The notes beneath the pieces were generated by a model, which was not told where the DNA came from, searched no databases, and was given only the letters and a program-made list of their open reading frames with translations. The position numbers and the translations under genes were made by a program. This document shows positions 13,870 to 14,611 of a DNA stretch of 14,611 bases, one piece after another (the first letter of the stretch is position 1; each line of letters opens with the position of its first letter). The DNA is taken from contig CAJOGG010000127.1 of NCBI GenBank assembly GCA_905234205.1, forward strand, positions 1-14,611, written 5' to 3'. The DNA is from an uncultured Synergistales bacterium (GTDB lineage: Bacteria > Synergistota > Synergistia > Synergistales > Aminobacteriaceae).

Positions 13870-14538
13870 ATGACAGAAATTTTTAAGCCACAGTCAAAAT
13901 ATAAAGCGTTTATTACTTCAGTGATAATTTTCGGGCTATCGTATGGACTCTACAAGGCCATCATAGATAATTACTTGGCCGAGATCGTGAGCATGACTCA
14001 ATTTGACAGGGGCGTATCAGAATTTTTTCGTGAGCTTCCGGGATTCTTGCTGGTATTTGTTCTGGCGTTGTTGTACGAATTATCAGCGGAGAAAATCTTT
14101 CAGGCGGGAGCAATTGTAATGTTGGCTGGAATGCTAATGCAGTCGTTAATTCCTCCTCAAAGATTGCTTGTAACTCTTGCGATATTCATTTACTCGTTGG
14201 GTGAACACATGCAATTCGGAATGAGAAGCACTATAGCACTTGAGTATTCAGAGTCAGGGCACGGAGGAGCAGCACTAGGCGCGCAAAATTCTGCGTATCA
14301 AATTGGGACGTTGGCCGGGTATATCGTCGTGGCTGTAACGTTTTTCTTCTTGGGCAGCAAAATGAATCTTTACCGTTATATTTTCATAGCGTCGTCGTTG
14401 ATAATAATCTGCGGCTTCACACAAGTCATTAAGGGCTTTCGAAACGCTAGAGAATCTGCTCAAGTACTTTTCAACAAACGTATCGCACAAATTCTTTCTC
14501 GGAACGCGATCGCCTGTAATAACAAACATATAAGTTGA
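13870..14538 (+). pseudogene. MFS transporter, N-terminal half only
   Basis: Inner-membrane transporter fragment, substrate unknown. Start at ATG 13870, 6 bases after GGAG; earlier in-frame ATGs lack a site. The sequence YKAFITSVIIFGLSYGLYKAI, NYLAEI, RGVSEFFRELPGFLLVF, YSLGEHMQFGMRSTIAL and GGAALGAQNSAYQIGTLAGY resembles an MFS subgroup I recall from Synergistota, and about six membrane segments can be counted up to SSLIIICGF (near residue 184). MFS proteins normally have 12 segments and about 400 residues. After about 14420 the frame turns into a polar, unconvincing tail ending at 14536-14538, while the opposite strand reads better. The natural second half therefore appears to be lost at a junction near 14420-14450. 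A misassembly would look the same. Confidence 0.6.
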
Positions 14539-14611
14539 AATGAATGTTTCGATGTCTTTTGCCGTATGTTGCTGTAAATCAACAATGTTTGCACCTGCCT
14601 TGGCAAGCACT
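14421..14611 (-). other. Possible 3' fragment of an unrelated minus-strand gene, running off the window
   Basis: From the right edge, the minus strand is open and reads VLAKAGANIVDLQQHTAKDI, then YMFVITGDRVPRKN and FVEKYLSRF. This looks more protein-like than the plus-strand MFS tail over the same bases. The LAKAGANIVDLQQ opening recalls the first helix and strand of ACT domains, but I cannot name the family. The frame continues past 14421 to 14275 only as a shadow of the MFS gene, so the fragment probably ends at the junction without its own stop. Confidence 0.35.

Noticed and set aside
1..14611. CRISPR arrays, tRNA or rRNA genes, insertion-sequence ends
   Set aside because: No regularly spaced repeats, no cloverleaf-like or rRNA-like sequence and no transposase were seen. 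The only sizeable repeat is the two-copy regulatory cassette.

Overview
The window most likely comes from a bacterium of the phylum Synergistota (Synergistetes). The main lineage marker is a degraded gene tail between era and metK that has a Synergist-CTERM-like sorting signal (GGGGCN followed by a hydrophobic stretch). The MFS transporter type and the frequent TTG starts fit this. The DNA is AT-leaning by eye, and several genes are broken, so this could be a host-associated lineage losing genes or an imperfect assembly.

Layout. (1) 2-3044, + strand: a 5'-truncated cell-wall amidase, a membrane-anchored GerMN-domain protein and RdgB, closely spaced and probably one operon. (2) 3096-6440, - strand: a two-gene operon of a thiamine-diphosphate (ThDP) enzyme and an acylating CoA-dependent aldehyde dehydrogenase, with unknown substrate. 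(3) 6579-9938: an accessory locus holding an XRE/SinR-like repressor, three SipW-dependent TasA-like secreted proteins, a Ser-His (SipW-type) signal peptidase and a DUF5049-like small protein. The repressor plus its divergent control region is present twice, and the second repressor is broken. (4) 10024-11342, + strand: cdd and a disrupted era. (5) 11343-11630, - strand: the Synergist-CTERM remnant. (6) 11634-13717, - strand: metK under a SAM-I riboswitch with a transcription terminator, and upstream of it a stand-alone rpsD. (7) 13803-14611: the N-terminal half of an MFS transporter running into what looks like the 3' part of an unrelated minus-strand gene.

The part most worth study is region 3. 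It resembles the Bacillus tapA-sipW-tasA matrix-fibre operon and its SinR repressor: dedicated signal peptidase, several substrates with matching features, and a divergent XRE regulator. Here it appears to be in a diderm lineage and carries a duplicated regulatory cassette. Both copies keep an inverted repeat of identical geometry between the divergent promoters, which is a candidate operator. I infer that the repressor autoregulates and controls the three TasA-like genes. Identification rests on motifs read by eye; no database search was run.
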